Shown: positions 26,801 through 35,020, numbered from the stretch's first letter. The stretch: 63,294 nt of DNA from CAZFZT01 sp964523675 (GCA_964523675.1 CAZFZT010000009.1:1-63294), one strand, 5' to 3'. Notes: generated from the letters alone by a model not told the origin. Translations and numbers: made by a program.

Positions 26801-27811
26801 GATGGCGAATGCGGTTGTTTGCGAATCGGGCGATGCGCCGCCGGCATCTTGCAGGTCCGACCGCCAGCTCCATGAACCGTCGGCATTCTGGTAAGCGGCG
26901 AGGATATCTGCGAGGTCGCAGAGGTTGTCGATCCCGTCAATTTCTGCAAAGTCCGGCGCATCAAGCGGAGCGAAGCTGCTGTGGTTCACGAGCGCAAGGC
27001 CGTGCACACCGCCTGCGAGGCCGAGAAGGTCGAATTGCTGATCGCGGACCAGAGTCGCCAATCCGTCGAGGACAGAGTCGTTGATGAACGTCTGCATCTG
27101 TGATATGCCATCGCCCGGCGCCGAATCGGAGTTGCCGATCAGTGAAGCGGCGAGGGGCATGTACTGCATGTCCCATGGGCGATAATTGATGCCGGAGCCG
27201 CTGCGAGCGCACTTGTGGCGGGCGAGGTAATCGTGCGTCGTACCCGGGAGCCAGTCGGTTCCGCCGCACGAGCCGGGGCCGTCGCCGTAGGTTCCGTCAG
27301 TGAGACGATCGAAGAAGTCGTCCTTCATCGTGTCGACCCAGGAGGAATCACCAGTGGCGTCCGACATTCTGACGAACCAGATGGGATCGAACGATGAAAC
27401 GGCAACTCCGCCATAGGACCATGTGGCAGCGAGATCATGATTTCCGCCTTCGATCGCGCCCTGCAGATAGTTTGCATCGCCGGTGATGGCGTATGCGCGA
27501 AGGAGGCCCATGGTGATCGGCGCCGTGATGTTAGAGTAGGTATTCGCGCATCCGCCATAGGGCCAGTTGAACCCGCCGTTGGGACATTGCTGCGCGAGGA
27601 TGTTGTCAGCGGCGGCCTTGAGGCCGATGCTTGATCCGGCGATGCCGCCCTGTGGCGGTGTGTACTCGCCGGTCGGCTGGGCGCCTTCGGTGAACGGGAC
27701 CGCCGGTCCGGTTCGATCGGCATTTGCAGCCGCCGCGCAGGTGAGCGCGAGGCCGGCGACGAGCGGCGTGTACACAGCCGCGCCTCGCCTGGTTTGAATC
27801 TTCCTTCTCAT
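23822..27811 (-). CDS. Giant secreted multidomain protein: prenyltransferase-like repeats, cohesin-like, HYR and dockerin domains
   Basis: 1329 residues, exported (signal about 11-31, VYTPLVAGLALTCAAAANAD). Residues about 60-400 hold repeats like those of prenyltransferase/squalene-cyclase folds (NADGSWSWRSD, SQTTAFAILALIAAQ, NWLWSMQDSADGAFLSHPGG). Next comes a cohesin-like domain (VTVDMSEMPGIEIVGAQLFL, about 410-560), a lectin/PEP-like region, two HYR-type domains (APSITCPDDIVMDADVAGCS; CSGNFSTCEQTVTVNPVN), a dockerin type I pair (LNDDEFVDILDFGVFAWQYG; ADVSGNGLVAAEDFTFIQIN) and a last EF-hand-like DLNKDGMVDQIDIVLFLNG. No active site can be named. GGAGAAG upstream of ATG 27811. The long antisense frame at 24116-26509 is its shadow. 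Confidence 0.8.
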   Translation of the reverse strand: MRRKIQTRRGAAVYTPLVAGLALTCAAAANADRTGPAVPFTEGAQPTGEYTPPQGGIAGSSIGLKAAADNILAQQCPNGGFNWPYGGCANTYSNITAPITMGLLRAYAITGDANYLQGAIEGGNHDLAATWSYGGVAVSSFDPIWFVRMSDATGDSSWVDTMKDDFFDRLTDGTYGDGPGSCGGTDWLPGTTHDYLARHKCARSGSGINYRPWDMQYMPLAASLIGNSDSAPGDGISQMQTFINDSVLDGLATLVRDQQFDLLGLAGGVHGLALVNHSSFAPLDAPDFAEIDGIDNLCDLADILAAYQNADGSWSWRSDLQDAGGASPDSQTTAFAILALIAAQNAGCGPYDDAVTDARNWLWSMQDSADGAFLSHPGGDKNIEVQGEVLMALGFDTALTINADQTCYNNGIGDTVTVTVDMSEMPGIEIVGAQLFLNYDDAVLQLDSVTPGPDFGLEILECHGLYVAGTCIPTTGSLAYGVGIDVLGDPGAQGTSGPATIATLTFTALAEVCDVADLVTFDLSGVSGPNKLSDAFAGVVMPDLNDLGEVTIDSTAPTFVTFPDDAIIECNVSEVQIAGTHLINSSYRNFAIEHGVLFEPQNGPVRVAGDADITDLLGTNSSLFFGLIAKHRFDEWNASSYGPYQPNTFFGFMNTAYGVYNSGGGGGGGRLAMGQQIGSSGELAGTYIIQGIGGVASGIDLTIGPGGMAMEYGANSGTQNYSNNLYDFLTGTNGHATDWGDGAYAFVGTFVSSPNRTTVFDFTFSQNLVPQPDVTGEPTVSDNCDGDPVVTFNDVITDGACPQSMTIERTWTVTDACGNSHSDVQIIEVVDTTAPSITCPDDIVMDADVAGCSAAVALATGWEPDVNAAIVETGDPTRPWAAQLRSVSGDPEGPWGPTGALVWTPDSPMTFADITELSAEFNMLEGCIVGGSPRFSIGIDSDGDGEVDGNVFAHFGPEGNPWNHCPGPGWNSTGDLTASADSRWEGAQLGGDTTMTYAEVAALVNGLPFSDVKYVIIALDGHWSQDQIMLVDNVVIGSTSHTFGGATADDNCDSDVVIVGERDDAQPLDAPYPAGVTTITWTATDCSGNFSTCEQTVTVNPVNTLAVDVELEGVNEDVDRCITFDFDGPDGPVSVSEVLSFVGGVASAEIAIPCGLYDCVTVRDELHTLARSQSLVVDDGVYSADFTGGDALVGGNLNDDEFVDILDFGVFAWQYGEDYGSGDTTCATAYPHADVSGNGLVAAEDFTFIQINFLEEGDYCVTMLAAVSNGSSTAGRVADRTVSNRKPLERISVRELRRRGLDRLAAADLNKDGMVDQIDIVLFLNGVQP

Positions 27812-28266
27812 GATTTCTTCTCCTTATGAAGAGTTGAAGAGTCTTTGCCCCACCGCGGGGCAGGAACGAACTGACGAAAGAGCTGCGGCAACTCTCGCCG
27901 CCGCAACCCAATGGGGGTAGCGCTACCTACTCGGAGTCGTGCAGCAAGTGGTCGAGTTGCTGTTCATCGATGATGACTGACAAGTGTTGAGATTGCGCAC
28001 CGATCGCGCACCAGTTGCTTACAACTCATGATCCGGAATGGGTTGTTGTCCTGCGCCGAAGCGCAGTCTGCACGTGCCGCGCGAGCACCGACCGCGCTGA
28101 CACTGATTTCAAGAGACCCCTAGTGAAGACCGCCCCTCGGCGCAGAGCGGACCCACCGCCAATATGTTCAGCATGTCTCAAAACATGCTGGTGAATTCAC
28201 GCCGTGGACCGTCAAGCCCAGACGAAATGTCGAGTGTTGCACGCGGCGAATCGGCCAACACAACAC
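27812..28266. other. Intergenic region, no gene seen
   Basis: About 455 bp between the 5' end of the 27811 gene and the 3' end of the next minus-strand gene. It presumably holds the promoter of the 1329-residue protein. The only structure noted is a perfect 8-bp inverted repeat at 28169-28190. Confidence 0.5.
28169..28190 (-). terminator. Possible terminator hairpin downstream of the 28267 gene
   Basis: CAGCATGT, 6-nt loop, ACATGCTG. On the minus strand it lies about 75 nt after the stop codon of the 28267-29010 gene. No T-run follows, so a rho-independent role is uncertain. Confidence 0.35.
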
Positions 28267-29010
28267 TCAAATGCAAGGCCCCCATGCAGAAAGAAGTAAA
28301 AGAAGATCAGGAACTCCAATACTATCATCGCCGTTCAGATCGGCCTGACAACCTTCTCCATCATCACACTGTCCCCAGAGGGCGAGCAGTTCAAGAACGT
28401 CCGGGACGCCAACGTTGCCGTCACCGTTCAGATCAGCGGGGCATTCCAGTTCGATGACAACTTCAGCACCGAACAGACTGCCCGTGATGTCATGATTGGG
28501 AATGACGCCGTCGAACACTCTTGTGAAACCTATAGGCGATCCCGCTGACAGCAGTATGTCAATGGGGGTCGGAGCGGCCGGCTCCAGTGCTTCAAAAATC
28601 AACGTGGTGAGCAGCGTTCCTTCACCCGTCACAGCTAAATTGCCTCCCAGATTCGCCCATGCCTGGTAGAGACCCGTCCCATCTTGTGGCGGAATGGATT
28701 CATTGATGCCATACGGATCGTTGCCGAAATTCGAGAAGAGCAGATCGACCGCTCCGGCGTTGGACAGTGCAACGAGATGCAGCTTCTGTGGATCCCATTG
28801 AAAGATGACTTGCGCAGCAGAAACGATCTCCAACTCGGCGCCAGAAGCCATGAGAATGACCTGAATCCCCACCTCCTCCCCCACAAGCACCGAATTGTGC
28901 GTCGGCACAAAGTGGATATCCACATCTGCCTTTGCAGGCAATGTGATCGCTACAGGCAAAACACCTGCTGCAAGAACTGCTCCCACTTTCCCGTTCATGA
29001 ATCTCAACAT
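28267..29010 (-). CDS. Secreted cohesin-like protein with dockerin-like tail
   Basis: A 247-residue exported protein. Signal peptide near residues 8-27 (VGAVLAAGVLPVAITLPAKA). The body is cohesin-like: LVGEEVGIQVILMASGAELE, AAQVIFQWDPQKLHLVALSN, GTLLTTLIFEALEPA. Two dockerin-like repeats end it: DLNGDGNVGVPDVLELLALW and DLNGDDSIGVPDLLLLLSAW. GAAGGG precedes ATG 29010. Same build as the 22925 protein but too diverged to be a recent copy. Confidence 0.78.
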   Translation of the reverse strand: MLRFMNGKVGAVLAAGVLPVAITLPAKADVDIHFVPTHNSVLVGEEVGIQVILMASGAELEIVSAAQVIFQWDPQKLHLVALSNAGAVDLLFSNFGNDPYGINESIPPQDGTGLYQAWANLGGNLAVTGEGTLLTTLIFEALEPAAPTPIDILLSAGSPIGFTRVFDGVIPNHDITGSLFGAEVVIELECPADLNGDGNVGVPDVLELLALWGQCDDGEGCQADLNGDDSIGVPDLLLLLSAWGPCI

Positions 29011-29153
29011 ATAGCCCTTCTCGTGCCAGATGACGCTCGGAGAACTGGAAGTTAAAGGAACCGTCGCAACAAGTCAACCCCTCCATGGCTCTCCTCGCAA
29101 ATTTTTCCGGCATAAGGCATGTAAAAATGGGCAGGATCGTTACGGCAGAGTGG

Positions 29154-30332
29154 TCAAAGGAGCGACCACCACGAATCCGGCACAACCGGCCACTCCAAAG
29201 TGACCCACATCACGCTACTGAGCAGCAGCAGCGTCAAGAGCATCAGCATGGCGCTGACAAACGCCGCATGTGGCATTCGCAGGTAGTGCCGTATTGCAAA
29301 CATCCACCACAAGGCAGTCAACACCGGCAGGCCGAGAACCACAGCGGACCCCATGGCACGCACTGCGAACGCATCCAGCTCGACAAGGACGAGCATGGCG
29401 CAGAACATTCCGATCCACAGTGCAGCAAGCGGAAGATAAAGACCGTACACCGCGACGCGCGCGATATGCGACCAGCGCACCTTTGACTTCCGCCGTGAAA
29501 GCGGCAAAAGAGCGAACGTCAACGGAAGCACGCTGTAGGCCAGCAACGTCAGTAGCAAATGCGACAGCGACAATTCAAACAGAAATCCCTGCCACATGAC
29601 CAGCTCGAAGATTCCCACCCCGCCTAGGCGCATCTGTACCGATGGCCAGAGTGCGGATGGCGCCGTGTACGGCACGGTGCTGCCGTCAGCGAAGGTGTAA
29701 ATCCCGGATGACTGATTCTTCCAGGGCGTAAGAACCGCTTCCATGATTGCGCCGGTGCGCGTGAGATTCAGCTTCGGCGCGGCCATCGTTTTCTGCAAAA
29801 TAGCCAGATGATCGTTGATCCATTCGATCCGCTCCTGATGCTCCTCACTACCTTCCTCCAGTGTCGCCAGTTCGGTCGTGAGTACATTGCTGTACCAGAC
29901 TGAGTAACCTAACTGCCCGCGCATCTGGGACTGAGCAGAGTTATATTCAAAGACAGCCGCAGCGATCTGAAGGAACACGATCAAAAGGGAAAGTGGAAGC
30001 AGGAGCGCACATGCATAGAAGATCAATCGGCGAGCTTGCGGCCGGTGCGACATTCTGAGCTGCTTCCAGAACCGCCATGGCAGAAGCGATCGCAGGAGCG
30101 TTCCACCACACGAATGCGCCACTGCGCGCCGCCGTCCCCGCGCAAACTCCACACACCAGAGCGGCTCGAACTTGCCCGGCATAAGGATCTCAGCGCTCAT
30201 GTACATCAGGCCGCACTCGGTACAGGTCGCCTGAAGTGGACATGTCTCGGTCCAAGCGGCAACCATGCCGCGCTGGTCATAGCCGCAGCGGGGACAACGC
30301 GGATGCAGAGAATCGTGTCCGGAAGGAATCAC
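29154..30332 (-). CDS. Zinc-ribbon membrane protein, paralogue 1
   Basis: A 392-residue protein. The N-terminus has CPRCGYDQRGMVAAWTETC followed by CTECGL, a four-to-five-cysteine zinc ribbon. Then a cytosolic patch (LRSLLPWRFWKQLRMS) and a membrane segment near residue 105-128, an extracytoplasmic region of about 120 residues, and four or five C-terminal hydrophobic segments. It shares the same plan and conserved patches with the next gene (30390), so the two are tandem paralogues. The GTG start at 30332 follows TACAAT by 7 nt with no ribosome site. Function unknown. Confidence 0.7.
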   Translation of the reverse strand: MIPSGHDSLHPRCPRCGYDQRGMVAAWTETCPLQATCTECGLMYMSAEILMPGKFEPLWCVEFARGRRRAVAHSCGGTLLRSLLPWRFWKQLRMSHRPQARRLIFYACALLLPLSLLIVFLQIAAAVFEYNSAQSQMRGQLGYSVWYSNVLTTELATLEEGSEEHQERIEWINDHLAILQKTMAAPKLNLTRTGAIMEAVLTPWKNQSSGIYTFADGSTVPYTAPSALWPSVQMRLGGVGIFELVMWQGFLFELSLSHLLLTLLAYSVLPLTFALLPLSRRKSKVRWSHIARVAVYGLYLPLAALWIGMFCAMLVLVELDAFAVRAMGSAVVLGLPVLTALWWMFAIRHYLRMPHAAFVSAMLMLLTLLLLSSVMWVTLEWPVVPDSWWSLL

Positions 30333-30339
30333 GCGTTTG

Positions 30340-30345
30340 ATTGTA
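30340..30345 (-). promoter_or_regulatory. -10-like hexamer for the 29154 gene
   Basis: TACAAT on the minus strand, 7 nt before the GTG start at 30332. Confidence 0.5.
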
Positions 30346-30389
30346 ACGACACGCTATTTGTACCGAAAGCGCTCTGGTCCCGCGGAGCA

Positions 30390-31589
30390 TCAATAGGGAA
30401 AGAGGATCCACGCGAAGCACATCCACAACATCGCAAGCACGACTCCACTTGCAATGCTCATGTGAAGGATCGCCACTCCGAATCCGTGCGGCATTTTGAG
30501 GTAGCGACCGACCGCACTCGTCCACCAGACAACCAGCGCCGCCGGAACAAAGCCCACTGCCACGCACCGATGAAGAAGCGCCACTGCCGGGCCGCCCATC
30601 TCGATAAGCGCAACGGTCAACCAGGCCAATGCCACCGCAATGATCGGCACAACGATGCTGTATGCGGTTGCCCTCCAGATATGTGACCACCGCACCTTTG
30701 CCTGCCGCATTGAAACCGGCAGGAGAACGAACGTCAAAGGAAATGTTGCCCAGATCAGCGCGCCGATCAGAAGTCCCACCGTCGTCCGCGGACCATATTC
30801 GTACATCTCAGGAACGGCGGACCAAACAGATGATCGCGTGCTTCCGTTCCCCCAGATACTGTTCGGAGGCGGATAAGGCGTCGTCGTGCCGTCCGCATGA
30901 CGAATGACGCCGAAAGACTTCTCAGCACGTGGCAGGACGATTGCTTCAAGAATCGCAAGCGCCAGCGAATGGTCGACCTGTGGAGGATTGTCGATCTGAT
31001 ACTCAATCGCCGCGATCGAATCTTCGAAATCGCGCTGCGTCTGCGCGAGGATGCGCTCGCGCTCATCTTCTGGCAGGTCCGACAGCGATCGCGCATGGGT
31101 ACGTGCTGACAAACCCTGTACCGCCTTGGTCTGATTGAGTATGAACTGCTTACTGGCCGTGTCTGCGACGCTCTCAAGATGAATGTCGTTCCACACGCCC
31201 ACTGCGGCCCGCCACTGATGGATCAGCGGCGAGAATACCCGCGGCGCAAGCACCAACAGCAACAGCAGCACAACGAGATACGCAACAATGCGCTTCGGTT
31301 TCATCCGATCGGACATGCGCAGCCGCGACCAGAACCGCCATGGCAACAGCGATCTACGAAAGGTGCCGATGCATGCTTTGATGATTTGCCAGATGCCTCC
31401 AGGGCAATGCTCAATGCACCATTTTGGCTCAAACTTTTCGGGCACAAGGATATCCGCGCAGCGATACACCAGTCCGCACTCGGTGCATCGCGCTTCGAAC
31501 GGGCATGATTCGGTCCATGAAGCGATCAAGCCGCGCTGGTCATAACCACAACGCGGGCACCTGGGCTCGCTCTTTGCTTGCGCCGCCAC
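30390..31589 (-). CDS. Zinc-ribbon membrane protein, paralogue 2
   Basis: A 399-residue protein parallel in build to the 29154 gene: CPRCGYDQRGLIASWTESC and CTECGL at the N-terminus, RRSLLPWRFWSRLRMSDRM before the first membrane segment, VRWSHIWRATAYSIVVPIIA in the C-terminal membrane part. It starts at GTG 31589, 6 nt after TACAAT, so is probably also leaderless. Its -10 faces that of the Cys-rich gene (31646) in a short divergent region. The shared WRFW..LRMS and KVRWSHI blocks suggest a common function, which is unknown. Confidence 0.7.
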   Translation of the reverse strand: MAAQAKSEPRCPRCGYDQRGLIASWTESCPFEARCTECGLVYRCADILVPEKFEPKWCIEHCPGGIWQIIKACIGTFRRSLLPWRFWSRLRMSDRMKPKRIVAYLVVLLLLLVLAPRVFSPLIHQWRAAVGVWNDIHLESVADTASKQFILNQTKAVQGLSARTHARSLSDLPEDERERILAQTQRDFEDSIAAIEYQIDNPPQVDHSLALAILEAIVLPRAEKSFGVIRHADGTTTPYPPPNSIWGNGSTRSSVWSAVPEMYEYGPRTTVGLLIGALIWATFPLTFVLLPVSMRQAKVRWSHIWRATAYSIVVPIIAVALAWLTVALIEMGGPAVALLHRCVAVGFVPAALVVWWTSAVGRYLKMPHGFGVAILHMSIASGVVLAMLWMCFAWILFPY

Positions 31590-31595
31590 GAATTC

Positions 31596-31601
31596 ATTGT
31601 A
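31596..31601 (-). promoter_or_regulatory. -10-like hexamer for the 30390 gene
   Basis: TACAAT on the minus strand, 6 nt before the GTG start at 31589; faces the promoter of the Cys-rich gene. Confidence 0.5.
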
Positions 31602-31607
31602 CAGCCG

Positions 31608-31636
31608 TTGTGCCGCCTTCCCCGGCGTGATACACT
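31608..31636 (+). promoter_or_regulatory. Promoter of the Cys-rich/HMA/barrel genes
   Basis: TTGTGC (31608-31613), 17 bp, TACACT (31631-31636), then 9 nt to ATG 31646. Confidence 0.5.
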
Positions 31637-31645
31637 TCCATCAGC

Positions 31646-32083
31646 ATGTTTGCCGCCTGCGTGCGCATCCTTCTGCTGCTATCGCTGGTGATGTGGTCAC
31701 CTGCGTGGTGCTGCTGCACGGTTAGGGCGTTCGCTGCGCGCGGCGGCGCTGAGACGGTTGTTTCGTGCTGTTCGAGAAGCGTGCCGCAACGCGATGCAGG
31801 GGAACAGCGGGCCTGCTGCGCAGCTGCAAACGAAGCATGCTGCGAAGACCGTTCATGCAGCGAGGCCCCCTGCCGATGCAGCGATCGGGTCATCGAGCAG
31901 CAGCGACTGGACACCTCTGTCAAGGTGACGCCGGCCCCCGTTCATGTGCCGGTGCATGCCGTTCAAGTTGATTCGCACGTTGAAGCCATTGCACAGCAGC
32001 GGGCCTACCACCGCGAACAGCCGTGCGGCCGGCCACCCCCAGCGCAATCGCTGATGGCGCTCTCGTGCATGCTCCTTCTCTAG
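31646..32083 (+). CDS. Cysteine-rich exported protein
   Basis: A 145-residue protein with a signal-like N-terminus (CVRILLLLSLVMWSPAWCC) and many cysteines in CC pairs (WCCC, SCCSRS, ACCAAANEACCEDRSCS), then His-rich stretches (HVPVHAVQVDSHVEAI). Such Cys/His content fits metal binding. It is the first of three genes on the same strand, followed by an HMA-domain lipoprotein (32162) and an outer-membrane barrel (32531). A TACACT hexamer ends 9 nt upstream of ATG 31646, with TTGTGC 17 bp before it. No family recognised. Confidence 0.55.
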   Translation: MFAACVRILLLLSLVMWSPAWCCCTVRAFAARGGAETVVSCCSRSVPQRDAGEQRACCAAANEACCEDRSCSEAPCRCSDRVIEQQRLDTSVKVTPAPVHVPVHAVQVDSHVEAIAQQRAYHREQPCGRPPPAQSLMALSCMLLL

Positions 32084-32161
32084 CAGCTGCAAGGAAGGCG
32101 TTGTTGTCCTTGCGCGCAGCGCTTCGCTGCGCTTCAACTGCTCATTGAAAGGAGTTTATTC

Positions 32162-32506
32162 ATGCGTTCCATGTTCGCTCTCACTGTGATTGCTTTCGCA
32201 ATCGTTATCGCATTCACCGGCTGCCAGAGCACGCAGCGCGTGTCGCAGGATGCCCTTGCTGCCGACACCGATCCGATCGAGACATCCACCGCCACGCTCA
32301 CGGTGCACGGCATGGGTTGCCCGCTCTGCGCCAACAACGTGGACAAGCAATTGCTGACGGTGGAAGGTGTCGAGGCCGTCAACATCGACCTCGGCAGCGG
32401 TCAGGTCAAGGTTCACCTTGATGAAATCAATCGGCCCAGCAGAGCGCAGCTTGCCCGAGCCATCGACCAGAGCGGCTTCACCCTGGTGAAGATCGAAACA
32501 CCCTGA
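32162..32506 (+). CDS. Heavy-metal-associated (HMA) domain lipoprotein
   Basis: A 114-residue protein with a lipoprotein signal (FAIVIAFTGC, Cys about residue 20) and a single HMA domain: ATLTVHGMGCPLCANNVDKQ with the CxxC metal site, then VNIDLGSGQVKVHL. HMA domains bind Cu(I), Hg or similar soft metals; the family in cytosol (CopZ) is a copper chaperone, but this copy is exported and anchored, so a periplasmic metal-handling role is inferred. AAAGGAG precedes ATG 32162. Middle of the three-gene group. Confidence 0.85.
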   Translation: MRSMFALTVIAFAIVIAFTGCQSTQRVSQDALAADTDPIETSTATLTVHGMGCPLCANNVDKQLLTVEGVEAVNIDLGSGQVKVHLDEINRPSRAQLARAIDQSGFTLVKIETP

Positions 32507-32530
32507 GAATCTTCCCGCAGGAGTACAGCC

Positions 32531-33388
32531 ATGCCCACTTGTGTCATGACCGCGCGCAGCGTTATCGCTGCTGCGTTCTGCCTCGCGCTCTTCATCGGTG
32601 CAGCCGCCTCTGCGCAGGAGCCGATCACCAGCCCCGCCGCCACGCAGCCCTCAGCCGGCCGGTGGGTGCTGCGGAATCAGCTTCGTTACCTTGAAGCCAA
32701 GCCGCACCCGATCAGCGGCGACCGCGATTTCCACGAGTTCACGCTCTGGAACAATCTCGCCTACGGAATTTCAGGTGATCTCTCGGTCAACCTGTCGCTG
32801 CCGGTTGTGCATCGCACATACCGCTCGCCGACTTCCGGAGGCGAACGCGATACCGGCGTTAGTGATCTCACCGCCATGCTCAAGTGGCGGATTCATCAGC
32901 ACGACTTCGGGCCGATTGACACTTCCCGCTTCAGCATTCTGCTCGGCGCGGAGATTCCGACATTCGATTCCGAGTTCAGCACGAAGTCCGTCAACCCCAT
33001 CATCGGCGGCGTGTACACGCACGTGCAGGGCAGGCACGGTTTCAACCTCTCCGCGCAGTACAAACTCACCACCGGCACCGGCACGGCTTTCAACCTCGGC
33101 GGGGCGCGAGGCAAGGCCGATGCCCTGCTCTACGACGGGTCGTACCTGTTCCGCATCCATCCTGCGGCCTACGGGCCGGATTCAGCCGGCGCGTGGTACG
33201 GCCTCGTCGAGGTCAACGGCATCTACGAGACCAACGGCGACAACGAACTGTTCATCTCGCCGGGCATGATGTACGAAGCGCGGACGTGGACAATTGAAGC
33301 CGCCGTGCGCATCCCAGTCTGGCAGGACATCGACAAACGGCCGGAGACGCGCTTCGTGGCTTATGCGGGTTTGCGGTTGCTGTTTTAG
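32531..33388 (+). CDS. Outer-membrane beta-barrel protein (transporter-like, MetA-pathway family)
   Basis: A 285-residue exported protein (signal near residues 10-28, VIAAAFCLALFIGAAASAQ). Long beta-strand patterns (LWNNLAYGISGDLSVNLSLP, TGVSDLTAMLKWRIH, FSILLGAEIPTFDSE) and a C-terminal aromatic residue (GLRLLF) fit a barrel of the transporter/phenol-MetA type. AGGAG precedes ATG 32531; it follows the HMA gene by 24 bp, so the two are surely co-transcribed. It may carry the metal or metal-lipoprotein out of the periplasm, but this rests on context. Confidence 0.75.
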   Translation: MPTCVMTARSVIAAAFCLALFIGAAASAQEPITSPAATQPSAGRWVLRNQLRYLEAKPHPISGDRDFHEFTLWNNLAYGISGDLSVNLSLPVVHRTYRSPTSGGERDTGVSDLTAMLKWRIHQHDFGPIDTSRFSILLGAEIPTFDSEFSTKSVNPIIGGVYTHVQGRHGFNLSAQYKLTTGTGTAFNLGGARGKADALLYDGSYLFRIHPAAYGPDSAGAWYGLVEVNGIYETNGDNELFISPGMMYEARTWTIEAAVRIPVWQDIDKRPETRFVAYAGLRLLF

Positions 33389-33416
33389 TGGCGACGTTCA
33401 GGGACGGCACTGCTCC

Positions 33417-33422
33417 TACAAT
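33417..33422 (+). promoter_or_regulatory. -10-like hexamer for der
   Basis: TACAAT, 6 nt before ATG 33429, no ribosome site. Confidence 0.55.
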
Positions 33423-33428
33423 CGCCGC

Positions 33429-34883
33429 ATGTCCATGCCCAGGGTCGCGATCGTCGGCCGTCCCAATGTAGGGAAGTCAAGTCTGCTCAACCGCCTCGCC
33501 AAGCGGCGGGTGTCGATCGTCGATCCGACGCCGGGCGTGACGCGCGACCGCGTTGCCACCACCATCGAAATCGACCCGCCTGTCGAAACGCCCAAGGGCA
33601 CACCATCCATCACGGTCGAGCTGATCGACACGGGCGGTTTCGGCGTGTATATGGCAGAAGGCAAGCGCTTTGACGATGTCGGGGCTGACCTCTCGACTTT
33701 GACCGGCGACATCGAGGGGCAGATTCGTGCTGCCATCGCAAGCGCTGATCTCGTGCTGTTCGTGATCGATGCCCAAAGCGGCATCACCGCGCTTGATGAG
33801 CAGATCGCCACCATGCTGCGCCAACTCGGCGTATCGCAGCGCGTGATGCCTGTGGCGAACAAGGTCGATGGTGAGAAGTGGGTCGTGCATGGCTTGGAAG
33901 CGGCCGCGCTCGGCTTCGGCGAGCCGCAGTGCATCTCCGCGGAGAACGGCTTCGGGGTGCGCGAGATGATCGACGTCATGCACGGCCGCTTGATCGACCG
34001 CGCGAGTGAACTCGCTGAGCAGGAAAAGGAAGCGGAGCTGAAGCTCGCCATCGTCGGCAAGCGCAACGCCGGCAAGTCAACGCTCATCAACGCGCTCGCC
34101 GGCGAGGAGCGCGTCATTGTTTCAGAGATTGCAGGCACGACGCGCGATTCGATCGATGTGCGCTTTGAGATCGAAGGCAGAACCATGATCGCCATCGACA
34201 CCGCAGGGCTGCGCAAGCGCAAGAGTTTCGCCGATGACATCGAGTTCTATGCGTATCACCGCATGTTGAGCGCGATCCGAAGAAGCGATGTCGCGCTACT
34301 GCTTCTTGATGCGACTGCTCCAATCTCACAAGTCGATCAAAAGCTCGCGCAGGAACTTCAGCGGCAGTACAAGCCGGTGGTGATCGTTGTCAACAAGTGG
34401 GATCTGGTAGAAGAGAAGCTCTCGCCGGAGGATTATCTCGAGTACATCACGAAGGAGTTGCGCGGCCTCGACTACGCTCCGATCATTTTCATCAGCGCGA
34501 TAAAGGGTGAAGGTTTGCGCGATGCGGTGGCGATGGCGTTCAACCTGCGCGAACAGGCGAACCATCGTGAGACGACCGGCTCACTCAACGCCATCATCGG
34601 GAAGATTCTCGAACAGCGCGGCCCGTCATCGAAGCTCGGCACGCGCGCCAAACTGCTCTACGCCACGCAGATCGAAATCAATCCCCCCACGATCGCGATG
34701 GTGGTGAACAAGCCGGAGCTGTTCACCGGCACGTATGAGCGTTACCTGATGAACCGGCTGCGCGAGGAGTTGCCGTTCTCGGAAGTGCCGATCCGGCTTG
34801 TATTCACGAGGCGCGAACGCAAGGGGCTCGATGAAATGAAGGCGGCGGGGCGCGCGAAGGAACAGCGCGGCGCAAGGCGGTGA
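33429..34883 (+). CDS. der: Ribosome biogenesis GTPase Der (EngA)
   Basis: A double-GTPase needed for 50S assembly; 484 residues. The first G domain has VGRPNVGKSSLLNRL, DTGG and NKVD; the second has VGKRNAGKSTLINALAG, DTAGLRK and NKWD. The C-terminal KH-like domain ends the protein (TGTYERYLMNRLREELPFSE). The second P-loop is GKRNAGKS where most have GxPNVGKS. A TACAAT hexamer ends 6 nt before ATG 33429 and there is no Shine-Dalgarno site, which points to a leaderless transcript and fixes the start; an upstream ATG at 33294 would overlap the barrel gene. Confidence 0.95.
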   Translation: MSMPRVAIVGRPNVGKSSLLNRLAKRRVSIVDPTPGVTRDRVATTIEIDPPVETPKGTPSITVELIDTGGFGVYMAEGKRFDDVGADLSTLTGDIEGQIRAAIASADLVLFVIDAQSGITALDEQIATMLRQLGVSQRVMPVANKVDGEKWVVHGLEAAALGFGEPQCISAENGFGVREMIDVMHGRLIDRASELAEQEKEAELKLAIVGKRNAGKSTLINALAGEERVIVSEIAGTTRDSIDVRFEIEGRTMIAIDTAGLRKRKSFADDIEFYAYHRMLSAIRRSDVALLLLDATAPISQVDQKLAQELQRQYKPVVIVVNKWDLVEEKLSPEDYLEYITKELRGLDYAPIIFISAIKGEGLRDAVAMAFNLREQANHRETTGSLNAIIGKILEQRGPSSKLGTRAKLLYATQIEINPPTIAMVVNKPELFTGTYERYLMNRLREELPFSEVPIRLVFTRRERKGLDEMKAAGRAKEQRGARR

Positions 34884-34913
34884 ATGCAACATCTCGGCGC
34901 GCGAATCACAGAG

Positions 34914-34931
34914 CCCCGGCCTTGGCCGGGG
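34914..34931. terminator. Palindromic hairpin after der
   Basis: CCCCGGCC-TT-GGCCGGGG, a perfect 8-bp stem, 30 nt after the der stop and between convergent genes. A bidirectional terminator is likely, although no T-run follows. Confidence 0.55.
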
Positions 34932-35020
34932 TGAGCGCAGCTATGATCTGCGCCTGGAACTTGAGTTCCTTTGCCGGGGACGGATGTTACCCTGGCGCAC
35001 GCGCTGCGGTGCATGAGGCA

